This document shows, piece by piece, positions 18,107-28,078 of a stretch of 64,000 bases of DNA. Numbering within the stretch: the first letter of the stretch is position 1; each line of letters opens with the position of its first letter. A program made the translations under genes and the position numbers. The stretch covers positions 1 to 64,000 of the forward strand of contig CAXAVJ010000007.1 of assembly GCA_963972065.1 (NCBI GenBank), written 5' to 3'. Below the pieces are notes generated by a model. The model ran no database searches. It was given only the letters and a program-made list of their open reading frames with translations, and had not been told where the DNA came from. The stretch is from UBA1479 sp963972065 (lineage in GTDB: Bacteria; Pseudomonadota; Alphaproteobacteria; Rhodospirillales; Casp-alpha2).

Positions 18107-18897
18107 CTTCCCTGGCAGAAATACAGAACCTGTTCCAGGACCGCCTGTTGACAGGCCGCGCGGATATCGAAGCGCATCTGACGTCGGGCGGCCCGTTCCT
18201 CAAGGTCTACGACCATGCCTATGTGGCGCGGTTGCTGGAAATCATGGGCGAGGACTTCCCTGCCGTGCATACGCTGCTCGGCGACGACGCCTTCGCCGAG
18301 GCGGCGGCGGCCTACGTGCGGGGCCAACCGTCGACCGCGCGCTCCGTGCGTTGGCTGGGCGCGCGGTTCAGGAATTGGCTGGGCGACACCGCGCCCTGGT
18401 CGGACCTGCCGGTACTAGCCGACATGGCGGCGTTCGAATGGGGCCTGGGCCTGGCCTTCGATGCGCCCGACGCGGATGCCCTGGGTGTCACGGCGCTGGC
18501 CGCCGTGCCGCCGGAAGCCTGGCCGGTCCTGACCTTCGATTTCCATCCCGCCCTGAACACGGCGGCGCTTGCCCACGACGTCGCCCCGTTCCAGCAGGCC
18601 GTGGCCAACGGCCGGGACCCCGAGGCGGCGCCCGAGGTGGCGCCGGACGGCCCGCAAGCCTGGGCCTTCTGGCGCGACGGGGAAACCTGCCAGGTGCGTT
18701 ACCGTGCCCTCAATGCCGATGAGGCATCAGGGCTCGCCCTGCTGCGTGCCGAGGGAGATTTTCAGGCCTTGTGTGAAACCCTTGCCGAGACGGGCGATGG
18801 GGATGCCGCCGCCCTGCGTGCCGCCGGATACCTGCGCGGCTGGGTCGAGGCGGGCTGGATCATCGACCTGTCCGCGCCCGGCCTCAGCTGGGCCTGA
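18103..18897 (+). CDS. bufC: DUF2063-type partner protein of the maturase
   Basis: Protein of 264 residues with an N-terminal DUF2063 DNA-binding-like helical domain (about 5-95, LLEIMGEDFPAVHTLLG) and a less conserved C-terminal domain. In bufferin and related RiPP systems this partner presents the precursor to the DUF692 enzyme. Its start overlaps the bufB stop (ATGA), implying a fixed ratio of the two proteins. It ends 21 bases before the convergent tRNA gene. Confidence 0.88.
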   Translation: MTSLAEIQNLFQDRLLTGRADIEAHLTSGGPFLKVYDHAYVARLLEIMGEDFPAVHTLLGDDAFAEAAAAYVRGQPSTARSVRWLGARFRNWLGDTAPWSDLPVLADMAAFEWGLGLAFDAPDADALGVTALAAVPPEAWPVLTFDFHPALNTAALAHDVAPFQQAVANGRDPEAAPEVAPDGPQAWAFWRDGETCQVRYRALNADEASGLALLRAEGDFQALCETLAETGDGDAAALRAAGYLRGWVEAGWIIDLSAPGLSWA

Positions 18898-18918
18898 TCA
18901 AGGCCCAGGCCGGGCGGC

Positions 18919-18995
18919 TGGTGACCCCGACAGGATTTGAACCTGTGACCCCAGGATTAGGAATCCTGTGCTCTATCCGACTGAGCTACGGGGCC
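18919..18995 (-). tRNA. tRNA-Arg (anticodon CCU)
   Basis: On the minus strand the cloverleaf has acceptor arms GGCCCCG and CGGGGTC, a D-arm with AGCTCAGTCGGATAGAGC, an anticodon stem CAGGA/TCCTG around the loop TTCCTAA (anticodon CCT in DNA), a T-arm with GGTTCAAATCC, and an encoded CCA. It is convergent with bufC. tRNA genes of this kind are common integration targets, but no phage att repeat was found nearby. Confidence 0.95.
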
Positions 18996-19087
18996 AACGC
19001 CGACGCGGTTGGATGCGCCCGTCTATACCACAGGTCTCCGCGCCGATTCCAAGGTTTGCTGGCGGGGACGGTAGGGCGGCGGACCGC

Positions 19088-19609
19088 CTATTTGAACAGG
19101 CGCTTGATGCGGTCCATGGACATGGAATAGTTCAGCATGACCGATTCCACGCCCGGATTGCCGTCGCCCAGGCCCGCGTTGGATGAATGGTCGATGGAAA
19201 TGCCGATGCGCGAACGGTCGTCGAAGCGGTAGGCAAGTTCCAGGCGGGAGCGGAATTCAAGTTCGTGCCCCAAGTCCAGGTTCGACGTGGCGCCCCGCCA
19301 GTAGGTCGGCGAGAACTGAGGCGTCAGCACGAAGCGCCGCCCGAGATAGATGTCGACCAGCACGCCGGCCCCGATGAACGACGAATTGTTGGTCGCATAG
19401 GCGGCGGTCAGGAACGGTTTGAAAATCCAGAATTTGTTGCCGAACCGATAGTCGAGGCGGATTTCCGCATCTTGTTCCCGGTTGCGCAGGGTATCGAATT
19501 TACCGACGGCGAGGGTCAGAAAGTCGGGGTCGTCGGCGGCCCGCGCGGCGCCGGACGGCAATACCGTCACGGCGGCAAGCAATGCCGGAACGATCAATTT
19601 CTTGAACAT
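19088..19609 (-). CDS. PagL-like lipid A 3-O-deacylase / acyloxyacyl hydrolase
   Basis: Predicted outer-membrane beta-barrel of 173 residues with a signal peptide (1 to about 24, GAARA). The alternating hydrophobic strand pattern and the motif DHSSNAG (His141, Ser143) with NPGVES downstream resemble the catalytic His-Ser of PagL. PagL removes an acyl chain from lipid A in the outer leaflet. A GGAAGAG Shine-Dalgarno precedes the ATG. The gene stands alone. Confidence in the family is good; activity depends on a third catalytic residue I cannot place with certainty. Confidence 0.75.
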   Translation of the reverse strand: MFKKLIVPALLAAVTVLPSGAARAADDPDFLTLAVGKFDTLRNREQDAEIRLDYRFGNKFWIFKPFLTAAYATNNSSFIGAGVLVDIYLGRRFVLTPQFSPTYWRGATSNLDLGHELEFRSRLELAYRFDDRSRIGISIDHSSNAGLGDGNPGVESVMLNYSMSMDRIKRLFK

Positions 19610-19710
19610 GTTGCTCTTCCCCGAAATGACCCGATTATCGGGCCCGCCCCTTTGGCCCGCATCTTAAGGGATCAGGCTGATCTTTCAAGCCGTTACGCAT
19701 GGGAGCGGGG

Positions 19711-20712
19711 TTAGACCGCGTCGAGCCGCCGAAAGCTGTCCATGGCTTTGACCAGGGAGGAGCGGATGCCCGGCTCCATAGCCGAATGGCCGGCGTCGGG
19801 CACGATGACGTAGTCGGCATCGGGCCAGGCCTGCGCCAGTTCGTCCGCCGTGGCGATCGGACAGACCATGTCATAGCGGCCCTGCACGATGGCGCAGGGC
19901 AAATGGATGATGCGCCCGATGTTGGCGAGCAGATGATTTTCCGCCATGAACACGTCGTTGACGAAGTAATGGGCCTCCAGCCGGGCCAAGGATAATGCCC
20001 CTCGCCCGGAACCGCCGCCGCCGTCGCCGTGATGCAGGGTCGAACAGGCGGATTCGAACTGGCTCCAGACCTCGGCTGCCGGACGGTGGATGTCCGGGTC
20101 GGGGTCGTTCAGGCGTTTGTGGTAGGCGGTCAGGATGTCGCCCCGTTCGGTTTCGGGCAGATATCCCGAAAACCGGCGCCAGGCTTCGGGGTAGATACGT
20201 TTCATGCCGTAGAGGAACCAGTCGACCTCTGACTTGCGGCCGAGAAAGATGCCGCGCAGCGCGAAGCCCCGGCATCGGTCCGGATGGGCGATGCCGTAGG
20301 CCAGCGCCAGGGTCGAGCCCCAGGAGCCGCCGAACACGAACCATTTGTCGATGTCGAGCTGGCGGCGCAATGCCTCCATGTCGTCGATCAGGTCCTGGGT
20401 CGTGTTGTTGCGCGTCTCGCCGAAGGGGGTGGAGCGTCCCGCACCCCGCTGGTCGAACACGACGATGCGGTAATGATCGGGGTCGAAGAACCGGCGGTGC
20501 GACGGGTTGGAGCCGGCCCCCGGCCCGCCGTGCAGGAAGATCACCGGCACGCCGGTCGGATTGCCTGACTGTTCCCAATAGATGCGATGCCCGCCGGAAA
20601 CGTCCAGATGGCCCTGGGCATGGGGTTCGATCCGGGGATAGAGGTCCGGCGACGGGCGGTTCAAGGCGGAGTTGGATTTATCCAATGTTCGTTGGCCGGT
20701 TCGGGTTTTCAA
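19711..20712 (-). CDS. pip: proline iminopeptidase
   Basis: Alpha/beta-hydrolase that removes N-terminal proline from peptides in the cytosol. Signatures: the HGGPGAGSNP oxyanion region, DQRGAGRSTP, the nucleophile elbow GGSWGS (Ser130) and the C-terminal Asp and His in GRYDMVCP and AGHSAMEP. The length is normal for the family. All in-frame start codons near the N-terminus are TTG (20712 and downstream); the family usually begins a few residues before LYPRIEP, so the true start may be near 20664. Confidence 0.88.
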   Translation of the reverse strand: MKTRTGQRTLDKSNSALNRPSPDLYPRIEPHAQGHLDVSGGHRIYWEQSGNPTGVPVIFLHGGPGAGSNPSHRRFFDPDHYRIVVFDQRGAGRSTPFGETRNNTTQDLIDDMEALRRQLDIDKWFVFGGSWGSTLALAYGIAHPDRCRGFALRGIFLGRKSEVDWFLYGMKRIYPEAWRRFSGYLPETERGDILTAYHKRLNDPDPDIHRPAAEVWSQFESACSTLHHGDGGGGSGRGALSLARLEAHYFVNDVFMAENHLLANIGRIIHLPCAIVQGRYDMVCPIATADELAQAWPDADYVIVPDAGHSAMEPGIRSSLVKAMDSFRRLDAV

Positions 20713-20749
20713 AGGCCCCCAAGGGGCGGGTGGCGGGCGCGGGCCCTCG

Positions 20750-21241
20750 TTAATTAAGTTGGCCGGAAATCGCGTATTTCAACAGGCGCACGACCTGATC
20801 GGGCGTTTCCGCCGTTGCCATGGCGGCACCGTTCACTTCCTTCAACGCGTGGGTCAGGGACGGATCGTGCAGCGTGATCATCGGCGTCCCAAGGGCGGCG
20901 GCATATCCGGCGTCGAAGGCGGCGTTCCATTGTTTGTACTTGTCGCCGAAGCGCACGACAACCACGTCGGCGCGTTCCATCAAGGTGCGGGTGCGGATGG
21001 CGTTGACCTTGGCACCCTTGTGGTCCTTCCAGAAGGGGTCGGGCTCGTCACCCAGAATGGCCACGCCGCAATCGTCGCTCGATGCATGGTCGGTCACCGG
21101 GCCGACGAATTCGATGGGCAGGCCTGCCTCGGCGGCGCCGGCGGCGATCTGGTCGCGCCAGTCGGTATGAATTTCGCCGGACAGATAAACAGTCCAGGGC
21201 GTATCGTCGCTGAACGGGCGGTTGTTCGCTTGGTTGCTCAC
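20750..21241 (-). CDS. YtoQ-family protein
   Basis: Small cytosolic protein of 163 residues of the YtoQ family (unknown function; fold related to nucleoside 2-deoxyribosyltransferases). Recognised by TVYLSGEIHTDWRDQI, IEFVGPVTDH and FGDKYKQWNAAFDAGYAAA. The GTG start at 21241 was chosen because AAGGGA precedes it by eight bases; an in-frame start 69 bases upstream has no site. It lies between pip and the Nudix gene on the same strand. Confidence 0.82.
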   Translation of the reverse strand: MSNQANNRPFSDDTPWTVYLSGEIHTDWRDQIAAGAAEAGLPIEFVGPVTDHASSDDCGVAILGDEPDPFWKDHKGAKVNAIRTRTLMERADVVVVRFGDKYKQWNAAFDAGYAAALGTPMITLHDPSLTHALKEVNGAAMATAETPDQVVRLLKYAISGQLN

Positions 21242-21272
21242 TGGGTCGTTCCCTTCGTTTTCTGATTTTCGG

Positions 21273-22127
21273 TCAGCGCAGGGCCGTGTGCAGGCCCCGT
21301 TGAATCTCAAGGTAATCGGAATGGTCGGGTCCGATAAACCCCCGGCGGATTAAAAAGTCGATGACGACAACCCCGCAGTTGAATTTGAAATCTTCGCTCT
21401 CGCGCACAGTGTCCATGACCTGGTCCATGGACCACAAGTAGAATTCCTCGACCTCGCCGTCCGTGTTGTGGGGCTGGAAGTCGGCCGGAAGCTCCAGATC
21501 GTAATTGAACAATACGTCGCGGCGCAGGCCCTCGGGCCGCTCCGTGCAGTAGGACATGGCCCCGATGGGCTGGGCCCGGCGGGCGATGCCCTCGGGAATT
21601 CCGGCTTCCTCGACACATTCCTTGATCAGATTGTCCATCACGCCGATCCCGGCGGGCAGGCCGCCGGCGACCAGCTGATCCAGCTTGCCGGGCCCTGTCG
21701 GCTTGGTCATCGAGCGTTTTCCGACCCACATCTTCAGCCGGTCGCCGTCATGCACGAACCCGTTCAGGTGCACGCCGTAGCCCAAGGTCCCGAACAGGGG
21801 CACGGCCGCGCGCTCCATCTGGAACAGCGGCGGGGTCCCCCAGTCCTCGCAAACGGCATAAGGCTCGTTGCGCCAGCCGGGGATCAGATCCCGTGATCGC
21901 AGTTCGGCCAGGACCTCGGCCATGGCGGCGCTGCGTGACGCCGCATCGCCCAACTCCGGGGTCAGCGTGACCTCGGCATCGGAAATCTGCAAAACCGCCC
22001 CGAAATCGGCCAACTGGGGGATGAAATCCCGATGGATCAGGCCGACCCGCCTGTGGTCCACGGTGAAGGGCCGATAGGCCGACGGCTCCCAGGCCTGCAG
22101 GGCGCGGACACGCTCCAGATAGCTCAT
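21273..22127 (-). CDS. Nudix hydrolase with N-terminal DUF4743 domain
   Basis: Protein of 284 residues. The N-terminal DUF4743 region (about 1-115) is joined to a Nudix domain (about 116-260). The Nudix box reads GGLPAGIGVMDNLIKECVEE with AGI following, in which the usual first Glu is replaced and Arg is Lys, as in the eukaryotic thiamine-pyrophosphokinase-like Nudix group. KMWVGKRS and RRDVLFNYDLELP are typical of that group, which acts on thiamine diphosphate derivatives. The substrate here is an inference. Confidence 0.85.
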   Translation of the reverse strand: MSYLERVRALQAWEPSAYRPFTVDHRRVGLIHRDFIPQLADFGAVLQISDAEVTLTPELGDAASRSAAMAEVLAELRSRDLIPGWRNEPYAVCEDWGTPPLFQMERAAVPLFGTLGYGVHLNGFVHDGDRLKMWVGKRSMTKPTGPGKLDQLVAGGLPAGIGVMDNLIKECVEEAGIPEGIARRAQPIGAMSYCTERPEGLRRDVLFNYDLELPADFQPHNTDGEVEEFYLWSMDQVMDTVRESEDFKFNCGVVVIDFLIRRGFIGPDHSDYLEIQRGLHTALR

Positions 22128-22148
22128 GCGGATGTTCCGCCCAGGGGA

Positions 22149-22493
22149 TTAGGCATGGGCGTCACCTTGCTTTTCGGCGACCAGAACGGCCTCGACACAG
22201 AACTGACGGCGCAGTTCCTGGGCGATGAGCCGGGCCTGTTCCGCATCCGAATCTTCAAGATGAACCTCAACGATCAGGCCTTCCTTCGGCGTGGATGTGC
22301 GGCTGGCGTGGATGTGCCCGGGGATCAGGCCGCGCTTGGCGAAAACCGCGACCACGCGGGGCAGGGTGCCCGGATCGGCCAGGGCCTGCACGGAAAAGCA
22401 TTGCGTCGGCTGGGCCTTGCGTTCGTGTCGCGCACGGGAAGCCGGGGAAAAAGCGGGGGAATGCGGGGCGTGCCCGCGGTCTTGGGTCTGCAT
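22149..22493 (-). CDS. stand-alone ACT-domain protein
   Basis: Protein of 114 residues. The first 30 residues are low-complexity; residues about 32-110 form an ACT-like domain (FSVQALADPGTLPRVVAVFA, then GLIVEVHL and VLVAEK) similar to the acetolactate synthase small-subunit ACT fold. There is no catalytic partner gene next to it, so it may act as a free amino-acid sensor. AAAGGA precedes the ATG by seven bases. It ends 21 bases before the Nudix start and may be co-transcribed. Confidence 0.65.
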   Translation of the reverse strand: MQTQDRGHAPHSPAFSPASRARHERKAQPTQCFSVQALADPGTLPRVVAVFAKRGLIPGHIHASRTSTPKEGLIVEVHLEDSDAEQARLIAQELRRQFCVEAVLVAEKQGDAHA

Positions 22494-22635
22494 CGGAAAA
22501 TCCTTTGGCGTGGGGGAAGCCGGTCACGGCGAATCAGGAAAGGCCCGGTCCTCGATTACGAGGCCGGGACGATAATTCGCCGGATGGTTCCGGTCACACG
22601 GAGGGGCGATGCAATCCTCATGCCCTGATGATAGT

Positions 22636-22664
22636 CCGCCCGCCTTAAAATTCAAGGCGGGCGG
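22636..22664 (-). terminator. hairpin downstream of gcrA
   Basis: CCGCCCGCCTT and AAGGCGGGCGG form a perfect 11-bp stem with a 7-base loop. No long T-run follows on the minus strand, so termination is plausible but not certain. The rest of 22494-22720 shows no gene. Confidence 0.5.
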
Positions 22665-22720
22665 TAAAAAGCGCGGAAAAGTGATTACCCGGTCACGGGC
22701 GCCATGATCAGATATGGGCG

Positions 22721-22840
22721 ATCATGCGGCGGCGACCTTGCGGCGGCCCTTGGTGATGCGCCTAGGCCGCAGCCACCTTGCAGCCGTCTTTCGTGATGCG
22801 CCTAGGCCGCAGCCACCTTGCGGCCGTCTTTCGTGATGCG
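22721..22840 (-). repeat. three tandem 40-bp copies of the gcrA 3' end
   Basis: Units 22721-22760, 22761-22800 and 22801-22840. Units two and three differ at one base; the first is more diverged. Each encodes the same tail, RITK(D/G)(G/R/C)RKVAAA plus stop, on the minus strand. Because 40 is not a multiple of three and every unit ends in a stop, only the innermost copy is translated as part of GcrA. Confidence 0.9.
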
Positions 22841-23182
22841 AATGTAGGCCTTGGCGCAATGGCTGCGGCAATAAGGCTTGCCGTCCAGAGATTCCTCGCC
22901 GCAGAAATGGAAATCCGGGTCGTTGGGTTCGCCCACGGGCCAGCTACACATGCCGGGCCGCAACTTGGCCATGGTGACCAGGTTCTCGTTGACCTGGGGC
23001 CGGTCGGGCCGTTCCTTGATGGGTGATCCCCGCTTGGCCAAGCCGAGGCGATGGACCTTGCCGATCACCGCGTTCTTGGTGATGCCGAGGCGGCGGCCGA
23101 TCTCGCTGGTCGGCAGTCCCTCGTCCCACAGGGCGATCAGGGCGTTAACCCGCTGGGGCGTCCATTCGTACGTCGTCTGCAT
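22802..23182 (-). CDS. gcrA: GcrA cell-cycle regulator
   Basis: Alphaproteobacterial transcription regulator that acts with sigma70 at CcrM-methylated promoters. The N-terminal helix-turn-helix is clear (YEWTPQRVNALIALWDEGLP, SEIGRRLGITKNAVIGKVHRL), and the C-terminal zinc-like region contains MCSWPVGEPNDPDFHFCGE and YCRSHC. At 126 residues it is shorter than Caulobacter GcrA because the linker is short. Its 3' end is duplicated downstream (22721-22800). DnaA boxes lie upstream. Confidence 0.92.
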   Translation of the reverse strand: MQTTYEWTPQRVNALIALWDEGLPTSEIGRRLGITKNAVIGKVHRLGLAKRGSPIKERPDRPQVNENLVTMAKLRPGMCSWPVGEPNDPDFHFCGEESLDGKPYCRSHCAKAYIRITKDGRKVAAA

Positions 23183-23368
23183 GTACCCTTGCCTCCCGCT
23201 TTTCGGCTCGATATTGCATCGCGGCCGAAATCCAAATTTCGTGCCCCTGGAACGGATATTTGCGGGTCATACCGGCCCGAAATGCCCATTTTTGCCCGAA
23301 AACCAGGCTGGAACGCGTTAATAATTACAAGATTTCGCCTGACCGTCAACTAGCTCCACCACATATAG

Positions 23369-23399
23369 TTATCCACAATACATGTTGTGTTGTTGATAA
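23369..23399. promoter_or_regulatory. pair of inverted DnaA boxes upstream of gcrA and scpA
   Basis: TTATCCACA at 23369-23377 is a perfect DnaA box; TGTTGATAA at 23391-23399 is an inverted box with one mismatch. They lie in the 342-base divergent gap between gcrA and the mutase. DnaA activates gcrA in Caulobacter. The rest of the gap holds a TATAAT at 23468-23473 that may serve the mutase gene, and no open reading frame of note. Confidence 0.55.
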
Positions 23400-23524
23400 A
23401 AACCTAAACTAGAGAGGATTTCTGCGACGCAAACGCAAAAAAATCCCTTTGTCGGGCGGGGGTGCCGGTATAATCGGGGGGAGCCGAAGGGGGATTTTGG
23501 CGGGACCATCAGGAGTGACGAACA

Positions 23525-25675
<2,151 letters not shown>

Positions 25676-25712
25676 TCAGGCAGCTCTGACCGGCCCCTGA
25701 AACGCAAAATGA

Positions 25713-25749
25713 AAAGCCCGCCCTGACCGTTGTGGTCGGGACGGGCTTT
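25713..25749 (+). terminator. terminator downstream of scpA
   Basis: AAAGCCCG-CCC-GACC pairs with GGTC-GGG-CGGGCTTT around a 5-base loop, followed by TTTCATATGTTT. It is near-symmetrical (AAA/TTT at both ends) and could also work on the minus strand. Confidence 0.65.
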
Positions 25750-25947
25750 CATATGTTTGGCGCGGCGGCGGTAGGCCTTGGCCGATTGGATTTTCTGCTG
25801 TCGCAGAGTCCGTACGACCCGGGCCACCGGGTTCCGCCGCGCCGGTGCCTTGCGTTTCATGGCGGGGCTCCTTCGTGGCCATCAATGGGTGCGCGTCTTA
25901 AGGTTTTCCTCTCGGAGATGCAAGCGCTTGCCGGCTCGTCACGCCGC

Positions 25948-26010
25948 TCATCTCCTTTGTCCACGGCCCCGAGCCACCGGGTTCCGCCGCGTCGGCGCCT
26001 TGCGTCTCAT
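25948..26010 (-). pseudogene. truncated copy 2 of the small basic protein
   Basis: Twenty codons, MRRKAPTRRNPVARGRGQRR then stop. The first 14 residues match copy 1 (25860) at 12 positions and the DNA is near-identical over about 45 bases, then diverges. GAAAGGAAAAG lies before the ATG. Either a decayed duplicate or a very short gene; its start overlaps the stop of the next gene upstream. Confidence 0.4.
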
Positions 26011-26354
26011 GGCGCCTCTTTTCCTTTCAACGGATAGCGCTTCCTGAGCCACCAGATTGCACCTAGTGCCGGGGATTGCGTGATCAGGCTGACCACTATG
26101 ATTACCAGCCCATGCTTGGCGAAGATGTAACCCCATCTGATCTTGCAGTCCTGGCCGCTAATGAAATTTGTGTAACCGGGAGGGGCGGCGGAATAATCGC
26201 AATATTCGGCATCTTTATTGTGATCGATCGCGGCGCCGGTCCCCAGTCCAATCCAAACGAATATGAGGACAGTGGAACAAAGGAGGTAGATTGCAAGCAG
26301 GCTTGCTGCGAGACGGGCCCACCGTGGCCGTGTAATTATTACTTCTTTTCCCAC
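26007..26354 (-). CDS. two-TM membrane protein, partner of the PG-targeting protein (copy 1)
   Basis: Protein of 115 residues: short basic N-terminus, TM1 (about 15-37), an extracytoplasmic loop with two cysteines (YCDYS...DCKIRW), TM2 (about 79-100) and a basic tail. The GTG at 26354 overlaps the stop of the upstream gene by 16 bases and has AAGGAA five bases before it. It resembles the product of 33856-34167 in topology and in the C-(D/E)-(Y/F)...C-x-(I/L)-x-W loop pattern. Both follow genes with a lytic-transglycosylase-like tip. It may be an immunity protein, or a holin-like or spanin-like helper. The DNA is AT-richer than its neighbours. Confidence 0.65.
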   Translation of the reverse strand: MGKEVIITRPRWARLAASLLAIYLLCSTVLIFVWIGLGTGAAIDHNKDAEYCDYSAAPPGYTNFISGQDCKIRWGYIFAKHGLVIIVVSLITQSPALGAIWWLRKRYPLKGKEAP

Positions 26355-27520
26355 AGGCGTTCCTTGTAGGCCCTTCCGATCCTGGCGCCCAAGGAGCTGA
26401 CTTTCTCCCGACCCGTGAAATTCCAAATACTGCCGATCTTTGAGGGTGTCGGATTTTCAATGCGGTCACGAATTCGCCGAATTAGCGCAACTGCAGCGGT
26501 AATGTTTTTCTCCGGGTCCTTAAAGTCTTGGATGGATTTGCCATCCATGCCCTCCCAAGTTTTCGGGTTTATGTTCATGGGCATCAACGTCTTGGCGGCA
26601 CCCATCGCAGTCAACATAGATTCAAGTCCGTAATGTGAACCGTCGGCATTCTCAACATACATTATGGCACGAATTAGATTTGAATCTACATCTTGGCGCT
26701 GTGCCTCGCGATGGATGACCGCATCATACTTCTTAACTGCCTCAACCCCCTTGCTGTGTTGTCGGCGGAAGGGTGCGTCTCCCGTTTGATGAGGGGTATC
26801 GGTAATGTCGAATCGTGCCGGGACGTCGTTCTTCAGCGCCCATATCCGGGCTTCTTCGTATCTGATTGGAAACCGCCTGCCCGGGTTGGCCTTCATGCGC
26901 GCGATCTCTTCTTCCGCCTGGGGGCGAATTTTCGCCGGATCGGTTTCGATGTGCTGACCGGCTCCGCCTTCGCTGACGATGGATGGAACGGGAGGTTCTC
27001 CTTCATTGGCGAGCAGGCCGGTGGGGCCGCCTGAACGACGGGGATCCTTGCTGGGTGAACTTGCGGCCCGCGTTTTCATTTTCTCAACCATGATAGAGGG
27101 GAGGCTATTCGGTCGCGGCGGCTTCATCTTGCCGGATGAGACGGCGCGCTGGCTCAGAATCTCCGTCGGCCCCCAAGGTTTGGCGATGCCGTCGATTTGC
27201 AGACCACCGCCGGCCAGGCCGTTGAGCCGTTTCTGGCCGTTCTCGATCCCGCGCAGGAAGCCGTCGTCCGCGTCCCGGGTCGGGGCGGGCAGGAGGCCGT
27301 TTGCGGCAAGAAAGCCGGACGCGTGGAACACGTCGCCCGGCCGGTTGGCCTGACCGTGGCCGACGCCTTCGCTCAGGAATGATTGCCCGAAGCCGCCGAA
27401 CCCGTCGGTGCCGCCGCGCCCGGGCAGGCCGGGCTCCGCATTATCAGTGCCCGCCGCCGTTGTTTCGATCGGGGTTGGGGAATTAGGCAGGTCTTTGGGG
27501 CCACCGGTGGTTCCACCCAT
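26339..27520 (-). CDS. PG-binding-like / lytic transglycosylase-like modular protein (copy 1)
   Basis: Protein of 393 residues. Residues about 30-132 form a module shared with the products at 34194-35423 and 47739-48308 (PGLPGRGGTDGFGGFG, NRPGDVF, TRDADDGFL, IAKPWGPTEILSQRAV), which resembles a peptidoglycan-binding fold. A variable linker leads to an SLT-type domain (about 260-393) with putative catalytic Glu290 in IMYVENADGSHYG, the LMPMNINPKTW segment and a C-terminal WNFTGREKV. There is no signal peptide. AGGAG precedes the ATG by eight bases. The linker and tip are AT-richer than the N-terminal module. The two-TM gene follows with overlap. Phage tail/lysis protein or toxin are both possible. 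Confidence 0.75.
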   Translation of the reverse strand: MGGTTGGPKDLPNSPTPIETTAAGTDNAEPGLPGRGGTDGFGGFGQSFLSEGVGHGQANRPGDVFHASGFLAANGLLPAPTRDADDGFLRGIENGQKRLNGLAGGGLQIDGIAKPWGPTEILSQRAVSSGKMKPPRPNSLPSIMVEKMKTRAASSPSKDPRRSGGPTGLLANEGEPPVPSIVSEGGAGQHIETDPAKIRPQAEEEIARMKANPGRRFPIRYEEARIWALKNDVPARFDITDTPHQTGDAPFRRQHSKGVEAVKKYDAVIHREAQRQDVDSNLIRAIMYVENADGSHYGLESMLTAMGAAKTLMPMNINPKTWEGMDGKSIQDFKDPEKNITAAVALIRRIRDRIENPTPSKIGSIWNFTGREKVSSLGARIGRAYKERLWEKK

Positions 27521-27574
27521 GGGTTAGTCTCCTGTGTGATGAGGTTGGGAAACGGTCGCGCGCGGAAACCGTGT

Positions 27575-28054
27575 TCAGACGCGGCGTGTTCGCCGCAGGC
27601 GGGTGGCCCAGTCGGATTCAGCGCGTCGGAAGGCGCCCGGCGGTACGGTCGTCACGTAGGTGTTGGCTGATTCGAGGGTCAAGGTCTTGCACCGCTGCCG
27701 CCAGACATCAAGGGACCAGTCGCGGGCGCTCAACCGGACGCCCCTCACCGGCAGGAAAGTCCAGGCATGGCAGGGCATGCCGTCCTCGGTCGTCACGGGC
27801 AGGGAGGCGGCGGTGTATTGCGGGCCTTCGTACAGGCTGGTCCGCGCGGCCATGGTTGGGCTGACGCCGTCCAGCAGCAGGCCGGAAACGGAGGCGCCCT
27901 TGGCCGGCGCGATGGCGGGGTAGTCCTGGCCCGCGACGGTTCGGCGGCGGTATCCGTCGAGCACGGCGGACACGCCTGCGGGCAGCCGTCCACCAAGGAC
28001 GACCGCCTGCAGGTCGGGATCCATCAGGGTTCCGTAGAAAAAGAAGGACAGCAT
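27575..28054 (-). CDS. gamma-glutamylcyclotransferase-family protein
   Basis: Protein of 159 residues with the GGCT/AIG2-like fold, beginning FFYGTLMDPDLQ, which forms the substrate-binding YGTL loop; a conserved Glu lies in SLYEGPQY. Members cleave gamma-glutamyl amines or glutathione-derived peptides. The substrate is not known. It lies downstream of infC on the same strand with a gap of about 25 bases and may be read from the same transcript. Confidence 0.75.
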   Translation of the reverse strand: MLSFFFYGTLMDPDLQAVVLGGRLPAGVSAVLDGYRRRTVAGQDYPAIAPAKGASVSGLLLDGVSPTMAARTSLYEGPQYTAASLPVTTEDGMPCHAWTFLPVRGVRLSARDWSLDVWRQRCKTLTLESANTYVTTVPPGAFRRAESDWATRLRRTRRV

Positions 28055-28078
28055 ACGCCGCGCCTTCCATCCGTGGAA

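Noticed and set aside
18919..18995. tRNA-Arg as the phage attachment site
   Set aside because: The phage cluster starts 15 kb away and no duplicate of the tRNA 3' end was seen in the window.
22721..22840. CRISPR-like tandem repeat next to gcrA
   Set aside because: Units are contiguous with no spacers and are copies of the gcrA coding end.
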